From: Elephas maximus indicus | Lineage: Eukaryota; Chordata; Mammalia; Proboscidea; Elephantidae | Direction of reading: 5' to 3' | DNA length: 64,000 bases | Assembly (NCBI RefSeq): GCF_024166365.1 | Contig: NC_064820.1 | Location: 146,960,001 to 147,024,000, forward strand | Shown here: positions 1-11,000 of the stretch, one piece after another | Numbering within the stretch: the stretch's first letter is position 1 | Layout of the letters: each line of letters opens with the position of its first letter | Position numbers and translations under genes: made by a program | The notes under the pieces: generated by a model | What the model saw: the letters and a program-made list of their open reading frames with translations, nothing else | What the model was told of the DNA's origin: nothing | The model's database searches: none

Positions 1-3000
1 ATTAAATTGTATTAGCATCTTATTACACACACGCCTTAGCAGTCTGCCTCAGACAGGGAGAGTTTTTGTTTCTCTTTGAAAGATTGTGTCTGGAATGGTA
101 AATTGCCTGTTTGAAAGCTTTTTTTTTCAAGGAGGAGGACGAAATCCTGCTGTGTGTGGTGGCAGGCAGGGCAGGCGTGGTAGCCCCTGGAGAGCAGAGG
201 CTGGAGGCCAGGTTGGGGTGTTTTAACTGCCCAGGGAGCTGCTGCTGTAGTAGGCCTGAAAGACCCACTGTTCCCTGGGTCAGCTGGGAGGGCGTTAATG
301 GAGGCCCAGGGTGTTTATTTGAGTTTATTTGCGGAGAGGTCTTTAAAGGGGGCTGGCATTGGGCATTGGTGTTTCAAGTCCAGGCCCAGGGCCCCCACTA
401 AGACCAGTGGCTAGTGTTGCCAAGAAAACATCTGCCACCAAACTGCTGCCCTATTACCGAGTTGACACTGATCATTAGCCAGGAGCCCAATCAAATAAAG
501 CCTCCTGGAAAATGTGTGAGGCTAAGACAGGGAAGGCGGGCTGTGAAAACAGGATGAAATCTTGGGCTCTGGTGTTTGTTTCTGCAAGCTGCAGGTGGCC
601 AGCTGGGCTGTGTGGTCCCCACACTTCTTGAGGAAGGGGGTGAGAGCACACTGCGCATTCCGAATGTATCGAGCTCCCGTTATATGCCTGGTACAGAGCT
701 AGGGAGGCTCTCTGGGCTCCCGCAGGGATGCAGACACGCTCCTTACACTTATGGCACGTATGTTCCCAAGGAGAAGGATGTTAAACAAGCAGATAAATAA
801 ACACAGATTGTGATTGGTGCTCTGGAGAAATTGAAGGACAGGGTAGAGAACTTTCTTTAGCTAGGGTAATAGGTATAGATCTCTGGTGACATTTAAGCCC
901 AAATCTGAAGGAGAAAAAATCGTGCATAAACTGCATAGAAGTTTATAGGCAGAGGGAACAGCCAGAGCACAAGCCTTGAAACCTGGAATGCTTGGCTTGT
1001 TTGAGGAAGTTAAAGGAGGCCAGCTGGCTGGACAGTGGTGAGGAAGAGGATAGTGGTTGATAAGAACTTGTTCAGGCAGGAGGTAGGCAGGGGCCTGATC
1101 ATATAGGGTCTTGTGGTAAGAAGTTTGGGTTTGGTCTTTTGAACAGCGGGAAGTAGGGGCAGGGCATGATGTGATTTATGCTTTTTAGAGATCACCCTGT
1201 ATGTAAGTTATCTAGTACCATTATAACAGAAATACCACAAGTAGGTAACTTTAACAAACAAATTTATTTTCTCACAGTTTAGAAGGCTAGAAGTCCAAAT
1301 TCAGGGTGCCAGCCCTGGTGGAAGGCTTTCTTTGTCTTGTTGGCTCTGGAGGAAGGTCCTTGTCTCTTTGAGCTTCTGCTCCTGGGTGATCTTCATGTGG
1401 CTTGGCATCTCTCTTCCCCCATCTCTGCTTGCTTGCTTGTCCTGATCTTTTATATCTCAAAAGAAATTGACTCAGAAACACCCTACACCAATCCTGTCTT
1501 ATTAACGTCGTAACAAGACAGCCTGTTCCCAAATGAGATTATAACAGTAGGCCACAGATGTTAGGATTTACAATACATATTTTGGTGGGGGGACCTAAGT
1601 CAGTCTATAACACCCTGGCTGCTATGTGGAACCTGGATTATGGGGGAGCCATAGTGGAAGCTGGGGATGAAACAGGCATCCAGGTGAGAGCTCAGAGTGG
1701 CTTGCTTGTTTCCATGTAGCGGCAGGGAGGGAAAAACTGGTAGATTCAAGGTGTGTGCTGGAGGGAGAGCCTCCTGGACTTGCCAAGGAGTGGCTGTGGG
1801 GGTGGAGGATGCACAGAGAGGCTGTGGGTTGCTGCTTCTCCCAGGGGACTTTGGGACACCCGCCCTCTTAAAGGACAACTTTCTGCCTGTGTCTCCATGC
1901 TGGGGATAGCATGCAAGGCTGGGGATGGTGCAAATGTAAGGAAATTGAGACCCTTTTTTTCCCGAGAACCTCCTTTGTAGGTAGGATTTGGGGAGTACTT
2001 TCTGTCCCCAAAAGCCAAACTTTTGGAGGGCCTTGACCTGGCTGGACCAGTGAAGAGGGAAAACCAGAGACCAAGATCAAATCTCAGCACCCCCAACCTC
2101 TACCTGCATTTGCAGCCCTAGGGTTCCTGCCCCACCTTGCTAGGTTGGACGGGAGATGTGTGGGGCAAAGTGCTGGCCCATGGAGGGGCCTGGGCCTCAT
2201 TTGGGCCTTCATCCCCCCTATTAAGACAGTGAGCGCTTGCCCGAGGCAGGGAGGCCTTTGGAAGACTCAGTTCAAAGGAAAGAAGCTTCACTCACAAAAC
2301 AGTGGCTTCCCTTCGAAGCCTAGTGATTATTTTAATTAAACCACCACAAAATTTGCTCCCTTAATAACAGCCTCCATTGGGATGGCCCTGGCACAGGAGA
2401 GTGATTCCTGGGCACTCAGGGTGTTTCATCAAAGGCAAGTTGGAAGGGGAAGTGGCTGGGGTGAGGTGCAGGTCACCTGCTGATCCCTGGCAGCAAGGGA
2501 CAGCTTCAGAGGGGAAGGGCTTAGGCAAGGAGGGATGCTGTTCTAGGGGACCTTCCTTACCACAGAGAGTTACTTCCCTCTTTGTTGTAAGCTTTGAGAT
2601 CTCCCCAGCTGTGCACTGGTCAGAGGACTCTTTTCTGGCCGGAAGTTGCCATTGTATTCCTAACTACTAGTACCTCAGTGGAGCTCCTGCCACATGCTAA
2701 GGGATTTGCTCTGCTCTCATTTATTCTCACCAGTTGATTCTGGCCCACAGATGTGTTTAGTTTGGCCCTCTCAACGTGTTTTAAAAATCGGGAGTCAATT
2801 GCCAATATTTTAAATGCAAGAGATTTTGTATAAAAATCCAGATGCAGCTTGTGTCCTTTGGGAGATTTGTGTCCTCTTGGAGGCTAGTGACAGGGTAGAG
2901 GTAGTATTTAAACCCAGCACCCCCTGAATCCAGAGCTCTTGCGTTTAATGCTGAGAAAGACCTTGGGTTGGAAGTCGGAGGCCCAGTTACCATCTTTGCT

Positions 3001-5041
3001 GGAAATGAAGAAAAATGGAGTTGATGTACAGATTACAGGAGAAATTGGGTGGGAGCATTTATAGGACCTCTCTCTCTGTCCACACCCCATCAGTGACAGG
3101 GCTGGGCTGGGAAAGATGTGGGATAGAGGCAAAGTTCTGTCATAGTCTGCTTTTGTCATGCACTTGACACTCAGATCCTGGAGGGCAGTGAGCGTGTCCG
3201 CTGTGGGTAGCAGGGCGTGATTGCCCCATTCAGTACATGACCTGGGCTGCTGGACTGCTTGCACTGTGGTGCGCAGAGGCAGGGAAGTCTGAAGGTCATG
3301 AGCGTGGTCTCCTGCGTCAGATACACCTTTTACAAACACCATGATCTTAGGCACGTCATTTAACCTCTGAACTTCAGTTTCTTCATCTGCAAAAGAGTAA
3401 AAAAAAAAAAAGGCAGCCATTATCCCCACCCACAATGAAGAACTGTTCAGATGGTTTAGTGAGGTCCCTGGGTACAAGGGTGCACCCCATGAGTGCTTAG
3501 CAATTAGCCATCATTGTTCCTGCCTCCCAGGCATCCATGCTGTTTGCATCACCACATGTCCCACCCTGGAGAGCACTTTGCTTGTGCCCTTGGAGCTGGG
3601 CAGCAAGTAGCCCCAGGAGCTTGTCTGTCATCCTGACCTGCCCTTGTGGGAATGCTAGGGTGTAGAGAGAGAAGGTCCTAGCTAAGGCCAAGTCCAAGGT
3701 AGGAGTGTCCTCATGCTCAGCTAGGTCTGGGTGGTCATATCCCGGCTTAGGGAGCTAGCACTGCTGGGTCTCTGTAGGGCTGCAGTAAGATAAGGGGCAG
3801 CCCAGGGCTCAGCATGAAGAGATTGGGCCAGGGGCAGCAAGCAGATGGCACCCAGAGCAGGGTGGGGGGACCCAGTTGGCCTGCAGGTAGACCAGGCAGA
3901 GGGGCTTTCTCCATGACACTGGCAGCCTGTCCTTTGCTGTGGCCAGTGAGGCAGCCACTGTGCCAGGACCAGCTGGAAAGTGATGAAGAACACTCTGGAC
4001 CCTGAGACCCAGATTTGTTCTCACTTTAGGACTCAGCCATGGGCAGGCTAACAAGCCACTCAGGTGTGCTCCCCTCAAGGAGGAGACAAGAGCAAGCTCT
4101 GCTGCCCGGGACTTTGAAGGATTAGTGAGAGTGGGCGGGAAAGCATTTCCAGCAGCCGGAGCTGACTGAGAGCTCAAAGGCAGCTCAGAATGGGCTCAGG
4201 GATCAGACCAGTGGATTCAAATCCCAGTCCAGCCAGTGACTGGCAGGGCAAGGCACTGAGCCTCACCTGCCAGTGGAGTTAATAGCCCACAACTCAGGGC
4301 TGCTGAGAAGGAGGAATAGTGCTGGTGGACAAAGGGCTGAGTGGGTGCAAGCTGCCCTTACTGCCCTGCACTTAGGTACTGGCATTGAGATAAAGATTGT
4401 ACTTTTCTCTGAGAAAGGGGTGTGACAGTGAGAGAGGTGAAGCTGATGTTTGGCCCCAGTACCTTGGGCCTGGTGTGTCCCAGGGACTCAGCCAGAGAAT
4501 CCCCCACCCCACTTCCACCCCCGCTGGCTGCCACTCTCAGGATGTGCCCTTTGGGCTGGCTTGAGTTCAGATAGCATAGTCCTCCTGGAAGAACCTGTTT
4601 TGTGTCCTCTCACCTCCCTGGCATGTCCTCTCACCTCCCTGGCATCCATCAGGGCACCATTACAACTCGGGGGCGGGGGGGCAGGAGACCATGAAGTGGA
4701 CTCTCTGGGTGAGCCTGAATTTTCCTGAGTGGAAGCTGAGGCCCAAGAGGTCATGGTCACTGTTCAGTTTGGGGCTGCTGACCCTCCCTTGCCCTCCCCC
4801 ATATCATCTTTGGCCAGACCTCTGTTCCTCAGGAGGTGGGAGATGCAGCTCCCTCTCCCAACCCCAGGGCCTCTGAGGGGGAGGGATGAGGCTGGCAGAG
4901 AAGAAGGCTGGGGGCAGGGTCTTGTTCCCATTCTCCTGCTGCAGTGGAATGTGTGTGGGGGTTAGGTTATGGGGTGATTTTCTGAGAGATCAAGGGTTTC
5001 CTAAGCCTCTGTGAGTATAATGGTCCTGCCTTTTGTTGCAG
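1..5041 (+). other. JADE2: JADE2 intron (5' part outside window)
   Basis: Non-coding. It holds a MaLR-type LTR (1205-1612), a diverged ancient repeat of unassigned family (about 800-1200), MIR-like pieces (about 3300-3410 and 4190-4340) and a 21-bp tandem duplication (4604-4645). No CpG island or first exon is visible, so the promoter must be further upstream. Confidence 0.75.
1205..1612 (-). mobile_element. MaLR-type solo LTR (old endogenous retroviral repeat)
   Basis: The reversed element shows the typical block ATAACAGAAATACCACAAGT, then AAATTTATTTTCTCACAG and AGAAGTCCAAATTCAGGGTG, and ends near CAGTCTATAACA, the reversed start TGTTATAGACTG. No internal retroviral genes are present. A related copy is at 14372-14780. 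Confidence 0.72.
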
Positions 5042-5099
5042 ATGGAAGAGAAGAGGCGAAAGTACTCCATCAGCAGCGACAACTCTGACACCACTGACA
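5042..5099 (+). CDS. JADE2: JADE2 coding exon 1 (start codon exon)
   Basis: The acceptor AG is at 5040-5041 after a T-rich tract, and the donor GTAAGG is at 5100. The exon begins exactly with the ATG, so the upstream translation context must come from a 5' UTR exon outside the window. It encodes residues 1-19 ([19 protein letters not shown]) plus one base, phase 1. The short basic and Ser/Asp-rich N-terminus is typical of JADE proteins. Confidence 0.93.
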
Positions 5100-8000
5100 G
5101 TAAGGCCTTCCATTTGGGGCCCCTGCAGGGAAAGCATTTAATACTCATCATGTCCAGGTGGAAGAAGGCTGCCCCATGGCCCTAGCTCCATCAAGCAGCC
5201 AGGGGCATGCTGGTAACAGCAGAAGTCCAGTCAGGTCCCTCTGCTCCTGAGAAAGCCCTGCACTCCACCTTGGCCTCCAGGCCTCCCCATCCTCTTCACT
5301 GTACTCCCCTCACCCTCTAGGTCTCAGCTCTGGTTTGAACAGATCACCTCTCCTCTGGGCATTTGCTTATGCTGCTCCCCTCTCCTGGGAACACTTCCCT
5401 CTCCCTCTGATCCTCCAGTTGGAATCAAGACCCTGTCAGAAGGTCTCAGCACACCAAATACAAAAAACTTGTCGCTGTATTACAATGATTTGATGGGTGT
5501 CCATTTCCTACCCAGACAGTGGTGAGCTGCTTGATACAATGGGTCATGTCTTACTGCTGTTTCCTCAGCTCGCTGCTAAGGTCCGGCACACAGTAGGAGT
5601 TCAGTAAATGTTTGCTGAAGATAGCAATGAAGAAACCTGACCTTCATGGTTTCTTGGCTAGAATCTCAGAGGTAGACTTGTGTATGGGTGGGCCTGTCAA
5701 TAGGACATGTGGTGGGAGAGGGCTGTCAAGGAGAATATGGAGCTTAGGGAAACTTGTGAAATTTGGAAGACAGAAGGGACGTTTGTTTGCCCAAGGCAAG
5801 AGTCCTTCTGGAGTACTAGGTCACAAGGCAGCTCTTCCCAAATGCCCCAGGAAACCAGGCGTGCCTGTGCTAGTGGGAGTAAGGAGTAGGAGGACTAGGC
5901 CTTCCTGGGTTGGAGAGGTACCCTGCCAGGAACATCCCACCTAGCAGTGCTGGCCCTCCAGGGCCAAGCTAAGGAAGGGGTTGCAGTGCCAGAGGCTAGG
6001 TCTGGAGATCTGTGCCTCTAGACTTCAGTTTATTCACACATGCAGTAAGCAAGTAGGATTAGCAAGTTCTCTTAGGCTCCTTGAGGGTTCCAAATCCTGC
6101 AGCTCCCCAGGAGTCTGTGGACAGATGATGTAGGATGGTCCCAGCCCCTTCACTATGGCAAAGCCTCTTTGTCTGCCCTTTGAGGTCTGTCTACTCATTT
6201 TGGCTCCTGTGTCCAACCTGGTCAGCCCTTCCTCCCTGCAGTAGAGGATCACAGTAGCTGGCCCTCTGTGGCCACAGCACACTCCCTGTGGCCTGGCTCA
6301 GCAGAGCCAAAAAGAATCACATCGTCCACTTGTAACTTTGTTGCAGGCAGAGTAACCCTTTGAGAGTTGAGCATGGCAAGTGTGGGTGTCTGGGCAGCCT
6401 GAACCCTGTAGCTTCAAAGTTGGGCCAGGCTGTGGCACACTCTCCCCCCCACCAGCCCCCACCACCATACCCACTGTTGGATGCTGCTCTTGTTTAGCCA
6501 AAGCCTTGGGGTCTCTCTCTAGTCCTTCTTGCTGTTCCTTTAACCCACTGGGACAGGAGCCACAAACTTACAGCCCAGCAAGAGACTTAGACCGTTATAA
6601 CAGCAGCTAATGTTTATTGAGGAATCACCGTGTGCCAGGGATCATGCTAAGACTTTACAGGCATGATATTATTTAATTCTTTCAGCAACCTTTTGAAGAC
6701 AATTATTCTCTTGCTCCCATTTTATGAGGAAATAGGCTCAGAGAGTTTAAGTCATTTGCCCAGGGTAACACAGCCAGTAAGTAGCCTGGTCTGTGGGTCT
6801 TCTTCAGAGCAGCACTCTTCCTGCTACCCTGCCCTGCATCTGTGTACCCACTGAGTATCATCCCAGAGTGCTGTGAAAGTACCCAACCTCGGTGGGGAGG
6901 TGGAAAGTGGGGATGGAACGTTTATTGACCAACAAGCAGGGGCCCAAAGAGGACCCAGGGTCACACAGTAAGGCAATACTGAGCCCTGGTAACTGCCTTT
7001 GATTTCCCAAACCCCTTCCGGTTGGTGAGTGGAGGAGGCCTCCTGTCGCCATTCATCAGTGGCCCAAATCAGGGACAGTTCACCAGATGCTATCAGAGCT
7101 CTCCACCTCCTGAGCATCCAAGCCAGAGCTTTCTGTTCAGGCTTCTGCTCCTTGGACATGGGTGGGTGGTGGTCTTGGCCCTCAGGGGCCCCTAATAGGC
7201 TGTGCTTTTTTTGTAGGCCACACTACATCTGCGTCAAGATGCTCCAAACTGCCCAGCAGCACCAAGTCAGGCTGGCCCCGGCAGAACGAAAAGAAGCCCT
7301 CGGAGGTGGGTAGTGATGAACATCCTGGAGAGGGACAGGAGCAGAGACCTGTGGGGAGTGAGGGGAAGACCATTCCTGGCCAAGAGCACAGTCAGTGCAA
7401 AGAGAGGCCAGCGTGGCATGGATGGGAGAAGGGTGAGGGTGGAGGTGCCAGCATACATGTCTTGTGGGTTGTTGTAAAGATATTCCTGTTGATCTGAGCA
7501 AGAGGGAAGCAGGCCATTGAAAGATTGTGAGGAAGGTAATTGATATAGTCTGATGTTTAATAAACCTATGGCTGCAGTGAGGAGGAAGGGTTGTAGGAGG
7601 GAGGGCAAGAAGTAATCAGGGAGGCCAGCGACAAGGCTGTCGGGTTCCTCAAAGTGAGACAAAGTAGTGGCTTAGATCTGGGTGGTGGTGGTAGAGTAAG
7701 AAGCAGTAGGGTTCAGTTCATTTTGGAGGTTGAGCCAAGGATGATGGGATTTGCAGATGTGGGGGTGAAGGGTGAGGTCCTCAGAGTCATCCACTTAGTC
7801 CCTCACTCATTAAGTTCATTTCACACACATCTGCATTTTGAGCCTTCCATACTTTGACCTGGAATGTTTCTTACCACCAAACCAAACCCAGTGCCATCGA
7901 GTCGGCTCTGACTGATAGCAATCTTGTAGGACAGAGTAGAACTACCTGATAGGGTTTCCAAGGAGCAGCTGGTAGTCTCAAAGTCGTAGAGCTAGTGCCT

Positions 8001-11000
8001 GAAGTCCTTGGGGTCAACAGTCCCAAGGACTGGGAGGCCAGAAGTTCTTGGGCCAAAGCCCCATGAAGTGGGGGAGGGTGCCTTTGTTCTAAGCCAGTCC
8101 CTATCACTCCCCATAGGCCATTACCATCAGGTAATCTTGACATCACCTTCATTAGCCAGCCCCTGTGGGGGGTCTTCCGCTGAGCCTTGCATTTGAAAAA
8201 GTACACCACCTCGGGAAGCTGCCCTACCCCAAGACTCTCCCCTTGGGATGGGAGGGAACCCTTGTGATCTGATGCCTCTTCTTCCCCTCCCCCCACCGTT
8301 CTCCCTCTCTACCACACCCTGGAGAGCTTAATTACCTTGGGATCCCAACCGAGTGCCTTCCCAGGGATCCATGGGAGGGGCGGTGGAGATGGATGGAGAC
8401 GTCTCCAGGAATGCCGTTGGGGCAGGAATGCAGTGCTGGGGTAGGTGGGGGATGGGAGGACGCTCTTTTGAGTCTCTTGCTGTTCTTTTGAGTCTCTTGT
8501 TGCTCTCCAGGCGTAGACTTGATGGGAGGAGGGGGCTGGGATGTGAAGCCAGGAAGGAGGAGGCTCAGTATGCTTGGTCCTGGGAAGCCCTGCCTCCTCA
8601 TGGTTGTTGGGCACCGCATGCTTCCCCCATCCCCCACTCTTGAGACCACAGAGACTCCCCAATTGATATGACAAGTTAACAAGACAATAGCCACCTTTTT
8701 GTGCCTTTCTAGCCCCGGGAGGCAGGAATTGTGCACATTTTGAAGATAAGAAACCTGCCTCTCTTAGAATCCAGCCTGTCCCCTCTGCTTTCTGTGGCTG
8801 CTCTGGTTGGAGTGAGCTGGGGAAGTTCTGGGGAGCTCCCTGGGCTGGTTGTTTCTCTGACTCTAGGGTGAGTTCAGGTCAGCCCCTCCCCGCTGCTGTG
8901 CTCCCTTCCAGCACCAGTGGGAGGAGGGGCCACCTCTTGGGGCTGGAAGATCCCAGGGGCTAGGCTGCCAACAACACCCAGGGGCATGGGTGGGAGGAAA
9001 CAGGTGTCAGCAGTGGCTGAGGGGAAAGAGCGATTTGCATGGGGCAGAAAATTCCCCGGCCTCTTGGGTTTTCCAGCCCAGAGCCTTTGTACCTTTCCTT
9101 ACCTAAAATTAGCATCGAACCACTGTAAAGGGTATCAATGCCTGGCCCCGCCGGGACTGCTTGCCAAGCCACACTGTGCCTGGCTCCCCAGTGCCAGCCC
9201 AGGAGCCTCTGCAGGTGGCTTTGAGGTCTGAGTGGAGGACAGTCCCCTCCCCGCCCCAAGTTCTGGGGTGAGGAAGTCCTCCCTGCCTTGAACTGTTGCC
9301 AAGGACAAGCCTTTCCTCCCACGGTAGGCTGGAGAGCAGCCTGGGAGGGAAACCTCGTCCTCTAAGAAAAGAGCTTCAGCCGTGGCCGGCATAAATTCTG
9401 AGTTACCGTGGGGTGGAGAGGAAACCATCAATGAAAGCTTCCAAATTATTTGGCTCATGAGAAGGCGGAGATGAAAGCGGGGATTTGGCGGCAGATAATG
9501 TTTCCACTAAATCTCCTCGCTGGGTTGCTCTCCTCCTTTTTTGTGAATGGACTGGAGAGCGGGGGCCTTTATAGTCTTCTGCGCTTGGGGGCCAGGGTCT
9601 TTGGACACGCTGCTGGAAGGCGACCTGGGGGCCCCTCGTGCTCATTTCCCTGACTAAGAAGCCTGTGGGGTGGTTGACAGGCTGGTCACCAGTTCTGCTC
9701 CCAGTCTGGCAGTCCCTGGTGGGAATGCTTGCAGAGTAATGTGTGTAGGGCAGGAGCCCCTGTCTGGTGGAACCATGGTTTTCTTTGACTTCTCATCTGT
9801 AAATGTGGACAACGACGGAGGTGGGGGAGTGAGGGCAGGGTGCTTGGCAGAGTACCTGCACTGGGCACACTGAAGCCAACAGCTATGGGAAGGGCTGGAT
9901 TTGGGTTTGGGAGACAGGCGGGGCTGCCCCTGTGGTGAGCTGTCAGGGTGACACTTTCCAGTGTACCTAAGGGTGCACACCTAGGGATGCCCTCTATATC
10001 AGAGTGAGAAAAAAAAAAAAAAAAAAAAAAAGGAGTCAGGACCCTGGACAGGGCTGAGGCCTTGAGGCCGAGCTTCCTATCTGGCCCTAACCCAGTGGGT
10101 AGTCCCTGCCTCGGCCAGAGTGGGGGAGGGGCAAAATCTAAGTACTAAGAGTTGAAGGGACAAATCCTAGGGTTCTTGGGAGGCTGGGTTAGTATTTTTG
10201 GTGGAAGTGCATAAAGTCTTAAGTCTGCTCTAGAATCCCCTGAGCCAGTGAAAGGAAAAAGTGGGGCTGACCCCCAGGACACAGGCTCCTGCCTTCCTCT
10301 ATTCTTTTTACCTGTTGTATCCCAACCAAGCTAAGGTCTGTCCCTTGGAGTGTAAGTCTGCCAGGGCACCCCTGAAGGAGGGGGAAGGGATTGGCCTGGC
10401 TTGGGGAGGTGGTACAATTGTGTAAACGTTGCTGGGGCCTTGGGTTTTTTGGCCTGATTCACCAAATGGCATAGCTGCTGTTGGTGCTTAACCCTTTGTG
10501 GGACATGGTTCTCTGAGAATGGAAGCCACGGTCCAGAGGTTCTCCATTAGAGGTTTTTTTTTTGAATAACCAATATCAGTAACCTATCCCACCCCCGCCC
10601 CCATCCCAGAGCTTGTGACTTAACTGGTCTGGAGTGAGGTCCCAAGTACCTGTAAAACAAAACAAACAGTTGCCATGGAGTCGACTCTGATTCATGGACC
10701 CCACGTGAGAGTCTCTGGTGGTGCAAATGGTTAACGATGCTCAGGTCCTAAGCAGAAGGTTGGAAGTTTGAGTCCGCCCAGAGGCACCTCAGAAGAAAAC
10801 CCTGATGATCTGCTTCCAAACAGTCAGCCATTAAAAACCCTATGGAGCACAGTTCTTCTCTAACACATGGGGTTGCCAGGCACCTGTGCTTTTCAAAAGT
10901 CCCTCCTGCTGGGGTCCATAAACTTTTTCTCCTCAATTTGCCTAAGACAAGGATTCTCTGGCTTGGTTGCTCACAGGAAGCTTCCCAGGGGGGTGAAAGC

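Larger units (their letters stand above)
5100..7216 (+). other. JADE2: JADE2 intron between coding exons 1 and 2
   Basis: Non-coding. It contains an L2-like 3' fragment (about 5320-5620) and a well-preserved MIR (about 6603-6800). Nothing else is recognisable. Confidence 0.8.

Noticed and set aside
111..401. Open frame of 96 codons near the left edge
   Set aside because: Low-complexity translation with no recognisable domain, inside an intron.
2908..3477. Minus-strand open frame of 189 codons
   Set aside because: It crosses a MIR tail and a poly-A-like run, and has no domain or family resemblance. Long chance frames occur in GC-rich intron.
1..5041. JADE2 promoter or CpG island within the window
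   Set aside because: No CpG-dense stretch, first exon or donor preceding 5042 could be identified. The promoter must lie upstream of the window.
9999..10031. A-run as the tail of a processed pseudogene
   Set aside because: The sequence upstream shows no gene-like or SINE-like body. It is treated as simple repeat.
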